Origin: Rhizobium sp. BK399
Lineage (GTDB): Bacteria; Pseudomonadota; Alphaproteobacteria; Rhizobiales; Rhizobiaceae
Direction: 5' to 3'
DNA: 64,000 nucleotides
NCBI RefSeq assembly: GCF_014194695.1
Contig: NZ_JACIAH010000003.1
Coordinates: 62,001 to 126,000, forward strand
The notes under the pieces were generated by a model. That model was not told the origin of the DNA. It saw only the letters and a list, made by a program, of their open reading frames with translations, and searched no databases. The position numbers and the translations under genes were made by a program. Numbering within the stretch: the first letter of the stretch is position 1; every line of letters starts with the position of its first letter. Positions 16,705 to 25,608 of this stretch are shown here, in pieces.

Positions 16705-17622
16705 GTGCAGGTTGCCGCTTATATTTCTCTCGTCGTCGCGGCATTGTGCTGGGGCGGAAACGCGGTAGCGGGCAAGCTCGCGCTCGGGCACGTCAGCCCG
16801 ATGACGTTGACATTTCTGCGCTGGTTCCTTGCAACAGCGCTCATTGCCGCCGTTTCGGTCCCGCAATTGAAGCGCGACTGGCCGATCGTTCGCAAGAACC
16901 TGCCGCTTCTCTTCTTCTACGGCGTCGTCGGCTACACGCTTTTCAACGCGATGCTCTACTCCGCCGTCCAGTATACGACCGTGATCAATGTTGCGATCGA
17001 GCAGGCCGGCATCCCGATGCTGATCTTCCTCTTGAACTTTGTTTTCTTCCGCACAGGCGTTTCTACGGCGCAAGTCGTCGGCTTCGCGATGACCTTGGTC
17101 GGGGTCGCATTGACCGCCGCGCACGGCGACCTGAGGACGCTGCTACAGCTCGGCCTCAACCGCGGCGACGGACTCATGCTGATCGCCGTCGCCGCCTATT
17201 CGGTCTATACGATTTTTCTTCGCTGGAAGCCGCCACTCGATTGGCGCACGCTGATGGCCGTTCCCGCACTCGGCGCGACGCTCACTGCCGTGCCGCTACT
17301 CATCTGGGAGGGCAGTCAAGGCGCCATTCAACTGCCCGACAACAGCGGCTGGCTGATCGCCTTTTACACCGCGATCTTCGCCTCACTCCTCGCGCAAATC
17401 CTCTACATCAAAGGCGTTGAGGCGATCGGCGCAAACCGGGCCGGTCTCTTCATCAATCTCGTGCCAGTTTTCGGAACGCTGTTGTCGGTCGCCCTGCTTG
17501 GCGAGCATTTGCAGGCCTTTCACATCGTTGCGTTGGCGCTTGCATTGGGCGGCATCGCCATTGCCGAAAAGGGCCGCCCCCAGACAGCCGTCTCCACCGC
17601 CCCTGCATCACCAATGGATTAG
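16705..17622 (+). CDS. DMT-superfamily (EamA) transporter
   Basis: This is a 305-residue inner-membrane protein with ten predicted helices in two EamA repeats (SLVVAALCWGGNAVAGKLAL at the start of repeat 1; GLMLIAVAAYSVYTIFLRW at the start of repeat 2). The end of repeat 2 carries NLVPVFGTLLSVALLGEHL. The substrate is unknown; relatives export amino acids or metabolites. The frame runs far upstream into purA's start, so I chose the GTG at 16705, with GGAAGA about 7 bases before it and the first helix right after. Its stop overlaps the convergent GNAT gene by 4 bases. Confidence 0.85.
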   Translation: MQVAAYISLVVAALCWGGNAVAGKLALGHVSPMTLTFLRWFLATALIAAVSVPQLKRDWPIVRKNLPLLFFYGVVGYTLFNAMLYSAVQYTTVINVAIEQAGIPMLIFLLNFVFFRTGVSTAQVVGFAMTLVGVALTAAHGDLRTLLQLGLNRGDGLMLIAVAAYSVYTIFLRWKPPLDWRTLMAVPALGATLTAVPLLIWEGSQGAIQLPDNSGWLIAFYTAIFASLLAQILYIKGVEAIGANRAGLFINLVPVFGTLLSVALLGEHLQAFHIVALALALGGIAIAEKGRPQTAVSTAPASPMD

Positions 17623-18464
17623 CCGAGTTCCAGCGTCGTTACACCAAAGACGTTCTTCAGCGGAACGACCGGCGCGGCGCCGCGATACATTCGAGCCGTT
17701 TCGAAGACGGGCGCCAAGCCCATCTCCTCTGCAAGCGCAATCGCCTCGCCGTTGCTGGCGGGGATGTCGATGAAGACCCTCGCTCCTTTTGCCTGCGGTG
17801 CCAGCAACGAAAGCAACGCTGCGGCGCTATCCTTGTCGGCAGCAAACAGCGGGCCGAGCTTGTAGCCGTCGTAACAACGACGGATCGTGCCATACCCGCG
17901 GATCTTGCCGCTCCTGCGCACCACGGCCGAGTGCCTGTCCCTGCGGGCCGCACACCACGACGCCACAAATGCTGGCCGCGGGGCGGGAAAGATGGTCGCG
18001 TCATAGCGCAACAATCCGTCAAGTTTGTCGGAGACAGCCTGCGCGACAAGCGTCGAGGCCGGCAGGGCTGATATCACGCCGCCGTAGCGAACCGTCCGAT
18101 AGGCCTCTTCGAAGCCGGCCTTGCGGTAGTTACCCTGCTGAGCGGCGACGCCATCCAGGCCGATGCTGCGGCCCTCCGCGGACGCCATGCCGGCATTCCA
18201 GATGGCTTTGCCGTAGCCGCGGCCGCGAAAATCCGGATGCACGATATAGAGTCCGAGGAAAGCAAAGTCGTCGCCATACTTGACGACCGAAATCGAGGCG
18301 ACCGGCACCTCCCCGAGCACGCCAACGAAAAATCCGGAGGGGTCCGCATCGTGAAAGGCAATCGAGTCGTCGAGGCCAGGATTCCAGCCCTCCTGACGCG
18401 CCCATTCGAGCACTAGCTCCAACTCACCGGGTCGCATCGGGCGAACGGCAAACTCCGAATTCAT
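17619..18464 (-). CDS. Two-domain GNAT N-acetyltransferase (YitH/Acetyltransf_18 type)
   Basis: The 281-residue protein has an N-terminal GNAT domain with the acetyl-CoA loop HPDFRGRGYGKAIWNAGM at about 77-94, and a conserved C-terminal Acetyltransf_18-like domain (about 150-281) with SGKIRGYGTIRRCYDGYKLGPL and ARVFIDIPASNGEAIALAEEMG. Proteins of this layout are common but their substrates are unproven. AAGGA precedes the ATG. Confidence 0.85.
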   Translation of the reverse strand: MNSEFAVRPMRPGELELVLEWARQEGWNPGLDDSIAFHDADPSGFFVGVLGEVPVASISVVKYGDDFAFLGLYIVHPDFRGRGYGKAIWNAGMASAEGRSIGLDGVAAQQGNYRKAGFEEAYRTVRYGGVISALPASTLVAQAVSDKLDGLLRYDATIFPAPRPAFVASWCAARRDRHSAVVRRSGKIRGYGTIRRCYDGYKLGPLFAADKDSAAALLSLLAPQAKGARVFIDIPASNGEAIALAEEMGLAPVFETARMYRGAAPVVPLKNVFGVTTLELG

Positions 18465-18791
18465 GCAACGTCCTTAAATCAGATCGACCGCAAGCCTATA
18501 CCCGCGGCAAAAGACAAGAATGAAAGTCTAACGGCGCAAAGTCGGCCGGGAGCGAAGAAACATGTTCATGGCCGAGGCGATCTACATCGATCGTCATGAG
18601 GCACGACCCGAAATTCTTCGCATCGCAATCATCATGGAACAGGGAGAATACAATCTCAAGGGAATTACTTAAGAGAACATAAAGACATGGTAAGTTCTCA
18701 GTAACGACCATCAGACGAGCAACTGGATTTTATATCGTGCCAGGATGCCCATCTTCGATAAAAACGCTCCGCAGGACGCGGAAGCGACGCC
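18465..18791. other. Gap between GNAT gene and GreA-like gene
   Basis: No frame here looks coding. A 71-codon minus-strand frame at 18496-18711 has no ribosome-binding site and an implausible composition. The stretch holds the GNAT promoter and the 3' end of the greA-like transcript. I see no terminator hairpin or repeat. Confidence 0.5.
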
Positions 18792-19274
18792 CTACGCGAT
18801 CGCGATAACCTCGAGTTCCTGGCCACCGACAGTGGCGACATCTCCAATCGACTTGCCGATTAGGGACCTTGCCACTGGGGACACGAAGGATATCGATCCC
18901 GCTTTGGGATCAGCCTCGTCCTCTCCAACAACGCGATATGTCTGCACACGCCCGTCGTCGCGGCTGAACGTCACGGTGCTTCCAAAGGCCACTTGATCGA
19001 ACGAAGACGGGTCGGGAATAACCTCGGCGGTGCGAACGCGAGTCGCGAGGTAGCGTAGGTCTCGCAAGGGATTCGCAGCCTGCCGCCGTCGCTCATTGAT
19101 GTCCTCGATAGTGCTTGCGGCATCGAATGCGTCGCGCGCCTGCTGGAGCTGCAATTCCAGAGCCTTCAATCCCGCTTCGGTCACAAGGTTCGGATGCGGC
19201 GAAATTGGACGATCCGGCAGCAAAGTTTCAGATGCGGCTTCAGCACTTTCTTCTTTGACGAAAGCAACACTCAA
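18792..19274 (-). CDS. GreA/GreB-family transcript cleavage factor
   Basis: The 160-residue protein has a short linker (SVAFVKEESAEAASETLLPD), then HPNLVTEAGLKALELQLQQA leading into the GreA-type coiled coil. The C-terminal FKBP-like half contains VAFGSTVTFSRDD, FVSPVARSLIGKSIGD and VGGQELEVIAI. GreA/GreB stimulate cleavage of backtracked RNA by RNA polymerase. I chose the TTG at 19274 because GGAG lies 8 bases upstream and relatives start at SVAF-like sequence; the frame extends 64 codons further with no conservation. Rhizobia often carry this short paralogue besides canonical greA, so its role may be specialised. Confidence 0.8.
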   Translation of the reverse strand: MSVAFVKEESAEAASETLLPDRPISPHPNLVTEAGLKALELQLQQARDAFDAASTIEDINERRRQAANPLRDLRYLATRVRTAEVIPDPSSFDQVAFGSTVTFSRDDGRVQTYRVVGEDEADPKAGSISFVSPVARSLIGKSIGDVATVGGQELEVIAIA

Positions 19275-19564
19275 TTTCGCAACTCCGTTTGGGCGCCTCG
19301 TGGTCTCCCGGCGCACCGGCGACAGGTCATCCCGACTGATGGAACGACAATACCCTGTCCATGTTATAGCATCTCTTCCAGTGGTCCCAGCGGGAAGAAC
19401 GCCGGCTCGGACAAAACCACACCTCCCAACTTGAGCACCGCCGGCGACCACCGCAATGCGCGGCAAATGCCCGCCGACGCAATCTGGTCATGTGCGCGAA
19501 CGTCCCCGCCCGCCCAACATGAAATAGGATCATAGTCCCATTTACTGTTGTGGAGGTCTCAATA

Positions 19565-21418
19565 ATGTTTCTCGGTCTCGATATCAGTGCCGGCTGCCCC
19601 GCCCATCGCGACGGGACCAGGCCGCGCTCCATCGTCGCCTTCGGCGACAGTCTGACGGCAGGCGCGGGCGCGTCTTCGTCAGACCACTCCTATCCCGCTC
19701 TGGCAGCTTCGCTATTCAACCCACCTCGCACTGTCATTAATCGCGGGGTCGGCGGCCAGACCTCGACCCAGATCGCTTCCCGTCAGGGAGGCACGCCCCT
19801 GCTGCTCGCCGTCCAGGGTACTGAAACCAAGAACCTCTATCCCCGCAGCCGAGACTGGATGACCTCGTTTGATGCAGGCGTCATCAACGGACTCACTCAC
19901 GAATTGGTAGCGGCAGGGGTTGATGAAAACGGACTTCCCTATGGCGACGTTCGCGTTCACGGAATGGCAACCGGATCGTTCACGGATGTCGGTCGACAGA
20001 TATACAGCTCCATCGCCGCAAACCTGAAAGTCGAAGCTGGCAGCCGCTGGACTATCTCTGGCGAGGCTCAACTGGTTGGCGGCTCCACCAGCGGCGTGAA
20101 CGGTTTCAATCTCCTGCTCATTCAAGCTGACGAGGCCGGCGGCTACCTCAACGAAATCGCGTCGCCAGGTTTTCCACTCGATGGTGCGCGCAATTCCGTA
20201 TCGGAAAGCGGTGAAGCAACCCACGCCTTTATTCGCTCGACCTTCCTGCTGAATGTTGCCGTCGGCAGCACTATCGACATCACGCTTCGCATCTTTCCGG
20301 GCCAGTTCGAGGCCGGCCCGCTGCGAACCTCCCTGCAACTCACACCTGGCGACGGAACGATCAACCTCTACAATCCGACCTTCTCTACGACATCCCGCTT
20401 CGGCACCAGCGCGAACGGCTGGACCCCGCGCGTCCAGGATGGCCACACAACCCCGCTACGGGTGGAAAGCAGCAAACTACTGGTCAGCAACGACGACGCC
20501 GGAATCCTTCGCGGCTGCGAGATCGCCCTGGCGGCGGTGCCACAGGGCAAAACCATTCGCGTCGGCTTCGATCTCGACTTCATCGAGGGTGGCGGCCTTG
20601 TCCAGATCGGCGGCCTCAATGCACCCGGTGGCAGTTGGGCGGCGGAAACCGCCGAAGGAAATGCAACCTCGGTTATCAGCTACCGTGGCCACCACGAAGT
20701 GATCTTAACCAGTGGCAACAGCACTTTCGGTAACGAGTCGTGCGGTGCGATCGCGTTTGTCAGCAGCGACAGCTATGTCACCTGGTCGCTTGACAACATC
20801 TCCATCGAGTGGGGCGATAGCAGCCCGCAAATTCCCGTCACCTACAAATCCGCGGACATCTTCATCGATTCCGGCGCTCACCGCGGCAGCGCTTCCGGCA
20901 CGCTGGTCGGCATCAAAGGATCGATCTCCGCCGATGCCGCAGGCAATTGGAGCTTTACGCGAAGGTCCGCAGGCGACAGCGCCGGCGTGCCCTATTCCGC
21001 AACCTTCCTTTTGGACGACGCCATCGCGACACGAGGAGACGTCCAGTGGATCTGGGCCGGCCGCAACAACGCCAGCGCTCCAGCTACGGTTATGTCCGAT
21101 ATCGCAGCAATGGCAAATCGGGTAGCACGCGGGCGATATCTCGTTGGCTCGATCCTGCCTGCGGCAAGCGACACACCCGAGGCGATGCAGCAGATATCGG
21201 AGCTGAATGCGGCTCTCAAGACCGTCTACCAAAACCACTTTGTCGATCTTCAAGCTGCCCTTCAGTCCGCAGCCAACCAGACTTCTGGCGATCAGGAGGA
21301 CGTGGCGGCCGGCCTGGTGCCACGATCGCTGCGGGCTGATGCAATCCACCTCAATGATCTAGGCTATGCGGTCGTCGCCGCCGCCTGGGCTGGCGCTACG
21401 ATCGTCCAGGGCTGGTAA
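19565..21418 (+). CDS. SGNH/GDSL hydrolase with an inserted beta-rich region
   Basis: This is a 617-residue esterase/acyl-hydrolase-type protein. Block I (IVAFGDSLTAGAG, Ser29) and block II (NRGVGGQTST) are near the N-terminus. Block III-like WIWAGRNN is near 499 and block V DAIHLND (Asp592, His595) near the C-terminus. The roughly 350 residues between blocks II and III read as beta-sandwich, carbohydrate-binding-like domains (GSRWTISGEAQLVGG; PRVQDGHTTPLRVESSKLLV). No signal peptide is visible. GGAGG precedes the ATG at 19565. The gene converges on, and overlaps by 23 bases, the acetyltransferase ending the polysaccharide operon, so trimming acyl groups from that polymer is a reasonable but unproven role. 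Confidence 0.82.
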   Translation: MFLGLDISAGCPAHRDGTRPRSIVAFGDSLTAGAGASSSDHSYPALAASLFNPPRTVINRGVGGQTSTQIASRQGGTPLLLAVQGTETKNLYPRSRDWMTSFDAGVINGLTHELVAAGVDENGLPYGDVRVHGMATGSFTDVGRQIYSSIAANLKVEAGSRWTISGEAQLVGGSTSGVNGFNLLLIQADEAGGYLNEIASPGFPLDGARNSVSESGEATHAFIRSTFLLNVAVGSTIDITLRIFPGQFEAGPLRTSLQLTPGDGTINLYNPTFSTTSRFGTSANGWTPRVQDGHTTPLRVESSKLLVSNDDAGILRGCEIALAAVPQGKTIRVGFDLDFIEGGGLVQIGGLNAPGGSWAAETAEGNATSVISYRGHHEVILTSGNSTFGNESCGAIAFVSSDSYVTWSLDNISIEWGDSSPQIPVTYKSADIFIDSGAHRGSASGTLVGIKGSISADAAGNWSFTRRSAGDSAGVPYSATFLLDDAIATRGDVQWIWAGRNNASAPATVMSDIAAMANRVARGRYLVGSILPAASDTPEAMQQISELNAALKTVYQNHFVDLQAALQSAANQTSGDQEDVAAGLVPRSLRADAIHLNDLGYAVVAAAWAGATIVQGW

Positions 21419-21989
21419 ACAGCACGCGCTTGCGCAGGAAACGCGCCGGGTTGCCGGCAAAGATCGTCCAGGCCGGGATGTTGCTGAAGGCGACGCCACG
21501 CGCACCGAGGACAGAGCCCTCTTCTAAAATTACGCCGGGGCCGACAAAGGCCTCGGCCGCCACCCAGGCATTGGCCCCGATCGTGATCGGATGTGCCTCC
21601 AGCTGGAAATAGGGATCGTCCACTACATGACTACCGGCGCAAAGATGCGCGCCTTGTGAGATCACGGCATTCCGGCAGATGCGGATCGGCGCCATCGCAT
21701 AGCAAATGACACGCGGGCCAATCAGTGCGTTCTCTTCCATCACCAGGTTCGGTGGATACCAGATCCTTGCCGAACCATGAACGCGGGCGTTGGCCGCCAG
21801 TTGTGCGCCGAACATGCGGAGCAGCATCGCCCGCCATCGATGCAAGGGGGCCGGCGTCCAACCAGCGAGAAGCATCCACGCGACCGCCCACGCGGCCCGT
21901 AACATCCTGTGCTGCAGCGAAAAGCTTGGGCCGCCGGTGCGCGAGCCGCTTTTCCTTGCGTCGAGGATGCCCAAGGCATGCTGTTCCAT
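21396..21989 (-). CDS. WcaF-like hexapeptide-repeat acetyltransferase
   Basis: This 197-residue left-handed beta-helix acyltransferase resembles colanic-acid WcaF. A hydrophobic amphipathic start (MLRAAWAVAWMLLAGW) precedes hexapeptide turns through VHGSARIWYPPNLVMEENA and ITIGANAWVAAEAFVGPGVI, then NIPAWTIFAGNPARFLRKR. It is expected to O-acetylate a sugar of the exported polysaccharide from acetyl-CoA. ATGs at 21995 and 21989 are possible; the second is 8 bases from GGAGG, while the first overlaps the upstream polymerase stop (ATGA). It is the last gene of the leftward operon. Confidence 0.88.
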   Translation of the reverse strand: MEQHALGILDARKSGSRTGGPSFSLQHRMLRAAWAVAWMLLAGWTPAPLHRWRAMLLRMFGAQLAANARVHGSARIWYPPNLVMEENALIGPRVICYAMAPIRICRNAVISQGAHLCAGSHVVDDPYFQLEAHPITIGANAWVAAEAFVGPGVILEEGSVLGARGVAFSNIPAWTIFAGNPARFLRKRVLFTSPGRS

Positions 21990-21991
21990 TA

Positions 21992-23323
21992 TCATCGCCT
22001 CCAAGCTCGAACGGCGGCTAACTGTGCCGGTGGCTGGACGAACCGCCGGAGCGAGACCGAAAGCAGCTTCGCGACAAACAGTTGACAGACGAAAAGCGGA
22101 AGCACCGCACCCACCGGCCCACGCAGAAGAATGGGCAAGGACGCTGCGATGAAGAATTGGAGTACGCGAACCCCGAAGAACCTGTCCTGGTTGAACCGGA
22201 TCATCGCTCCCAGCAGAAATGCACATGCGAAGCCGCCAAGCACGACGCCCACAAACCCGAAATCCATGTAGAAATCGCAGCCGAGAAAGAGGGAGAGGTT
22301 TGGCGTCCCGTACATGCCGGCGGCAAAGAGATCATTGCCGATATCAAGCCCGCCGACGATCGGTTTACCCGGCCAGACGGCGCGGGGAACGAAGAACAGT
22401 ACGACAGCGGTCAGCTTTTCGCCCCACATGAGATCATGCGTCGACATGTAGCGGACGGAGTGGACAGCCATGTCAAACACATCGACGGAAGGGATGTCAA
22501 AGAAGTTCCCGACAACCGAGACCTGCGACAGATCCTGCAATCCCTCCAATCCTGAGCGTGTCGTTATATTGAGGATCGGAAACAGGATCGTCAGCGCCAC
22601 CAGGCCACAAAGGTAGAATTTCGCCGCCGATAGCTTGCCACCAGCGAGTGCCAGGAACACGGGTCCCCACACCGCCAGCAGCACGAAGCGTGGTGCATTG
22701 AACGGGTTTCTGGCGACCGCCAGCAAAACCAGAACGAGCAGCAGCATCGACACCGCGGTAAGCCTACGCGGCGATAAGCGACAGTATGCTGCCACCAGGC
22801 AAGCACTCGCAGATTGAACGGCCAGAAATAGCATGCTCGCGATGAAGGGCTGCGAGCCATCCTGCTCCAAGCGCGATGAAAGCAGCCTTTCGAAGCCACC
22901 TTCGGACATGGCGAACAGGATGAAGGCAACGACGTTGAGGAAGAGGATGAAAGGTATAGCAGGTCGGACATCGGTCGCCGCCGGCTGTTCATCGGATTGC
23001 ATCGACACGAAGAGGAATGGGAAGGCAAAGACAACGACGACCAGCATCGCCAGAGCGTACTCGGCCGGATCGTAGGCGTAGGCCGTTATCGCAGTCGCGC
23101 CACCGATCCGGTCCCCATGAATTCGCTGCAACGGCGAGATCACAAAATAGATAAACAGACAGAACCAGAAAATGTCGCCAATCTCGAAATCGCGCGATCG
23201 CAGGCGCCCCAAACCGACGATCACAATGGCGAACAGCGGCAAGCTCAGGCCGACCACGAAAAGACTGTCGGCGAAAGGCAAGTTGAGGAGGTAGAGTGCC
23301 AGCACCGTCCCGAGCCTGATCAT
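21992..23323 (-). CDS. Polysaccharide polymerase (Wzy-like)
   Basis: This 443-residue membrane protein has about eleven helices and a large external loop between about 290 and 360 (TRSGLEGLQDLSQVSV, MAVHSVRYMSTHDLMWGEK, LFFVPRAVWPGKP). WPGKP followed by a long hydrophilic loop is usual in O-antigen or oligosaccharide-repeat polymerases, which join lipid-linked repeat units in the periplasm. ATG 23323 overlaps the flippase stop (TGATG) and has AGGG 5 bases upstream; an ATG at 23338 is also in frame. The frame is open far upstream inside the flippase gene, but that part is not this protein. Confidence 0.82.
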   Translation of the reverse strand: MIRLGTVLALYLLNLPFADSLFVVGLSLPLFAIVIVGLGRLRSRDFEIGDIFWFCLFIYFVISPLQRIHGDRIGGATAITAYAYDPAEYALAMLVVVVFAFPFLFVSMQSDEQPAATDVRPAIPFILFLNVVAFILFAMSEGGFERLLSSRLEQDGSQPFIASMLFLAVQSASACLVAAYCRLSPRRLTAVSMLLLVLVLLAVARNPFNAPRFVLLAVWGPVFLALAGGKLSAAKFYLCGLVALTILFPILNITTRSGLEGLQDLSQVSVVGNFFDIPSVDVFDMAVHSVRYMSTHDLMWGEKLTAVVLFFVPRAVWPGKPIVGGLDIGNDLFAAGMYGTPNLSLFLGCDFYMDFGFVGVVLGGFACAFLLGAMIRFNQDRFFGVRVLQFFIAASLPILLRGPVGAVLPLFVCQLFVAKLLSVSLRRFVQPPAQLAAVRAWRR

Positions 23324-24621
23324 CACTTCCCTCGCCATGCCGGTAGACCACGACGAAAGAGCAGATACCAAAGGCCCAACGCGCCCGCGGCATGCGAGAC
23401 CACCTCGGCAACCGCAAGCCCAGCAAGACCAAGCCAGTAGCCGAGCGCGGCAGTTGCGACGAAACAGATCAGCATGGCGCCATTGGCCGACAAGGCGACC
23501 GCGCGGTAGTGCCCCAGTGCCTGTGCCGCCTGGGATAGCGTCGACACCAATGCACCGCTCAGTATCCCAAACGAGAAAAGACTGACAACACCGGCCGCTG
23601 CGGCGATCGCAGCATGTGTCGATCCGGCGATCAGCAAACCGGCTATCAAAAGGCCAGATGAACCAGATACGGAAATCCATGTGGCCAAGCGCTGAACGCC
23701 GAATGCTGTCCAAACCGGGCTGACGCTCGTGGCAATCCTGTGTACGAGCAGAGGAAAATGCGCTCGGCGGACAGATTCCAGGACCTGCGAGCCCGCTGCC
23801 GTAATCTGCCGACCGTAGAGAAAAATCGCCGTCGGTCCCTGGCCAAAAAGCAGTGAGCAGATAATGAGCTGGAATCGAAACGACAGCTGCCCCGGCAGTA
23901 GCGCAAGCAAGACCGACACTCCTTCGCGGACAAGGTCCGTGCAGCGTCGCCATGTCACCGATATCCTCCCAGGAGGGCGGCCGACATGGCAAAGGGTCAA
24001 CAACTGCATGGTGACGGCGATGCCGCATCCCATCGACAAGGCCGCCCCGAGAATCAGACCAGACTGGTTGGCCGAAAGACCGCTCGCAGGCAGCAGCGCT
24101 GCCCCAGAGCAGAGGTACGTCGCCATGCCGGTCACCCCGCTCAGTCCACTCAGCTTCAGTCCATCAAGAATGCCGCCGGCGTTGAAAGCCCAGAATATGA
24201 GGGCCGGAGTGGCCGCTGTGAGGTAGGCGCAGCTGAAGTCATCCCACGACCACAGCGCGTACGACAAACCAATCAATGCGACAGCAATGGCCACGCAAAG
24301 CCGCACCATGCTTCCGGACCAGAAGCAGTGTCGGATCTCCGCACCGTCACCCTTGACATCTGCTAAGGCAACTCTGCGGGCGACCGAGGTCATGCATCCA
24401 AAATCGACAATCATCAGCGCGAGAACAGCAAAGGAAAAACATGTCCCGAAGCGCGCCAGTAGCTCGAGTTCCCCCCGACTGACCAGCAGGGTCTGCGCGA
24501 GAAAGATCGATCCCTGCCCTATCCCGAAGCTCGCAATCAACAGCGCTGCGTTGCCGGTTCCCCGCCACGACAGGCCTCGCTCACCACGTACCTTTGCCTG
24601 GTGAGCACCGATCGCCGTCAT
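23323..24621 (-). CDS. Polysaccharide flippase (Wzx/MATE-like)
   Basis: This 432-residue integral membrane protein has about twelve helices and few charged residues within them (ALLIASFGIGQGSIFLAQTL, FSFAVLALMIVDFGCMTSVA near the N-terminus). The pattern fits the PST family, which flips undecaprenyl-linked repeats across the inner membrane. It overlaps the upstream epimerase stop by ATGA and the downstream polymerase start by TGATG, so the three are tightly coupled. Confidence 0.82.
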   Translation of the reverse strand: MTAIGAHQAKVRGERGLSWRGTGNAALLIASFGIGQGSIFLAQTLLVSRGELELLARFGTCFSFAVLALMIVDFGCMTSVARRVALADVKGDGAEIRHCFWSGSMVRLCVAIAVALIGLSYALWSWDDFSCAYLTAATPALIFWAFNAGGILDGLKLSGLSGVTGMATYLCSGAALLPASGLSANQSGLILGAALSMGCGIAVTMQLLTLCHVGRPPGRISVTWRRCTDLVREGVSVLLALLPGQLSFRFQLIICSLLFGQGPTAIFLYGRQITAAGSQVLESVRRAHFPLLVHRIATSVSPVWTAFGVQRLATWISVSGSSGLLIAGLLIAGSTHAAIAAAAGVVSLFSFGILSGALVSTLSQAAQALGHYRAVALSANGAMLICFVATAALGYWLGLAGLAVAEVVSHAAGALGLWYLLFRRGLPAWRGK

Positions 24622-25592
24622 GCGGCCACTCGGATCAACTGGCTCTCGATCCAGGCATAAGTTGCCTCCAAACCGGTAATGAGGCTTTGCGCTGGTCGCC
24701 AGCCCAGCTTCTCCTCGATCAAACGATTATCGGAGTTCCGCCCGCGGACACCAAGGGGACCGGGAATATGTCGCTTCTGAAGCCGCTTGCCGGCGATGGC
24801 ACAGACCATGTCAACGAGCTGGTTGATAGTCACCATCTCGTCCGACCCGATGTTGACCGGTCCCTCGAAACCGGAGCGCATCAGGCGTGTCGTTCCCTCC
24901 AGACATTCGTCTATGTAGAGGAAAGAGCGGGTCTGCAGGCCATCACCCCAGATCTCGATTTCATCGCCATGCGAGGCGATCGCAACCTTGCGGCAGATTG
25001 CAGCTGGCGCTTTTTCCTTGCCGCCTTGCCATGTACCGGAAGGTCCGAAGATGTTGTGGTATCGCGCAACGCGGTTCTTCATTCCATGGTTGCGGTTGTA
25101 GGCGAGAAAGAGGCGCTCGGAGATGAGTTTCTCCCACCCATATTCGCTGTCTGGCGCGGCGGGATAGGCCGATGATTCCGCGCAATTGGGATTGTCCGGA
25201 TCTTCCTGATTGTACGCAGGATAGATGCAGGCCGAAGAGGAGTAGAAAATTCGCTCGACATTCTGACGGCGGCAGATTTCGGCGACATTGAGGTTGATGG
25301 TTGCAGAATTGTGGATGATGTCGGCGTCGTGCTCGCCGGTGAAGATATACCCAGCCCCGCCCATGTCAGCGGCCATCTGGTAGACCTCGTCGAAGCGACC
25401 GTCGATGACCCTCTCGCAAACATCCTGCCGGCGAAGGTCACCCGCAATGAATTCGTCGGCTACCGTCGCTTCATATTCCGGATACTTGAGATCGACGCCG
25501 CGAACCCAGAACCCCTCATGCTTCAACCGTCGGACAAGGTGGCTGCCGATGAAGCCTCCGGCACCACAGACAAGAGCAGTTTTCCCCAGCAC
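24618..25592 (-). CDS. GDP-mannose 3,5-epimerase homologue
   Basis: This 324-residue extended SDR has the NAD site GAGGFIGSHL (10-19). It matches plant GDP-mannose 3,5-epimerase across its length: AADMGGAGYI, SSSACIYP (Cys122), YGWEK (Tyr151, Lys155), GTWQGGKEKAPAAICRK (Lys194), WGDGLQTRSFLYIDECLEG, PVNIGSDEMV and GPLGVRGRNSDN. In the plant enzyme these positions are the catalytic Cys, Tyr and Lys residues that make GDP-L-galactose and GDP-L-gulose from GDP-mannose. The gene overlaps the flippase gene, so an L-hexose in the exported polymer is the natural inference; GDP-mannose genes lie 6 kb away. Other epimerases lack the SSACIYP/EKAPAA pair. Confidence 0.88.
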   Translation of the reverse strand: MLGKTALVCGAGGFIGSHLVRRLKHEGFWVRGVDLKYPEYEATVADEFIAGDLRRQDVCERVIDGRFDEVYQMAADMGGAGYIFTGEHDADIIHNSATINLNVAEICRRQNVERIFYSSSACIYPAYNQEDPDNPNCAESSAYPAAPDSEYGWEKLISERLFLAYNRNHGMKNRVARYHNIFGPSGTWQGGKEKAPAAICRKVAIASHGDEIEIWGDGLQTRSFLYIDECLEGTTRLMRSGFEGPVNIGSDEMVTINQLVDMVCAIAGKRLQKRHIPGPLGVRGRNSDNRLIEEKLGWRPAQSLITGLEATYAWIESQLIRVAA

Positions 25593-25608
25593 CTTACGCC
25601 CCCCAGCG

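Noticed and set aside
18496-18711. 71-codon minus-strand frame in the gap before the GreA-like gene
   Set aside because: No ribosome-binding site, no family resemblance and unusual residue content.
23339-24028. Long N-terminal extension of the polymerase frame
   Set aside because: This part lies inside the flippase gene in another frame, is Arg/Cys/Trp-rich, and the membrane protein starts at 23323 or 23338.
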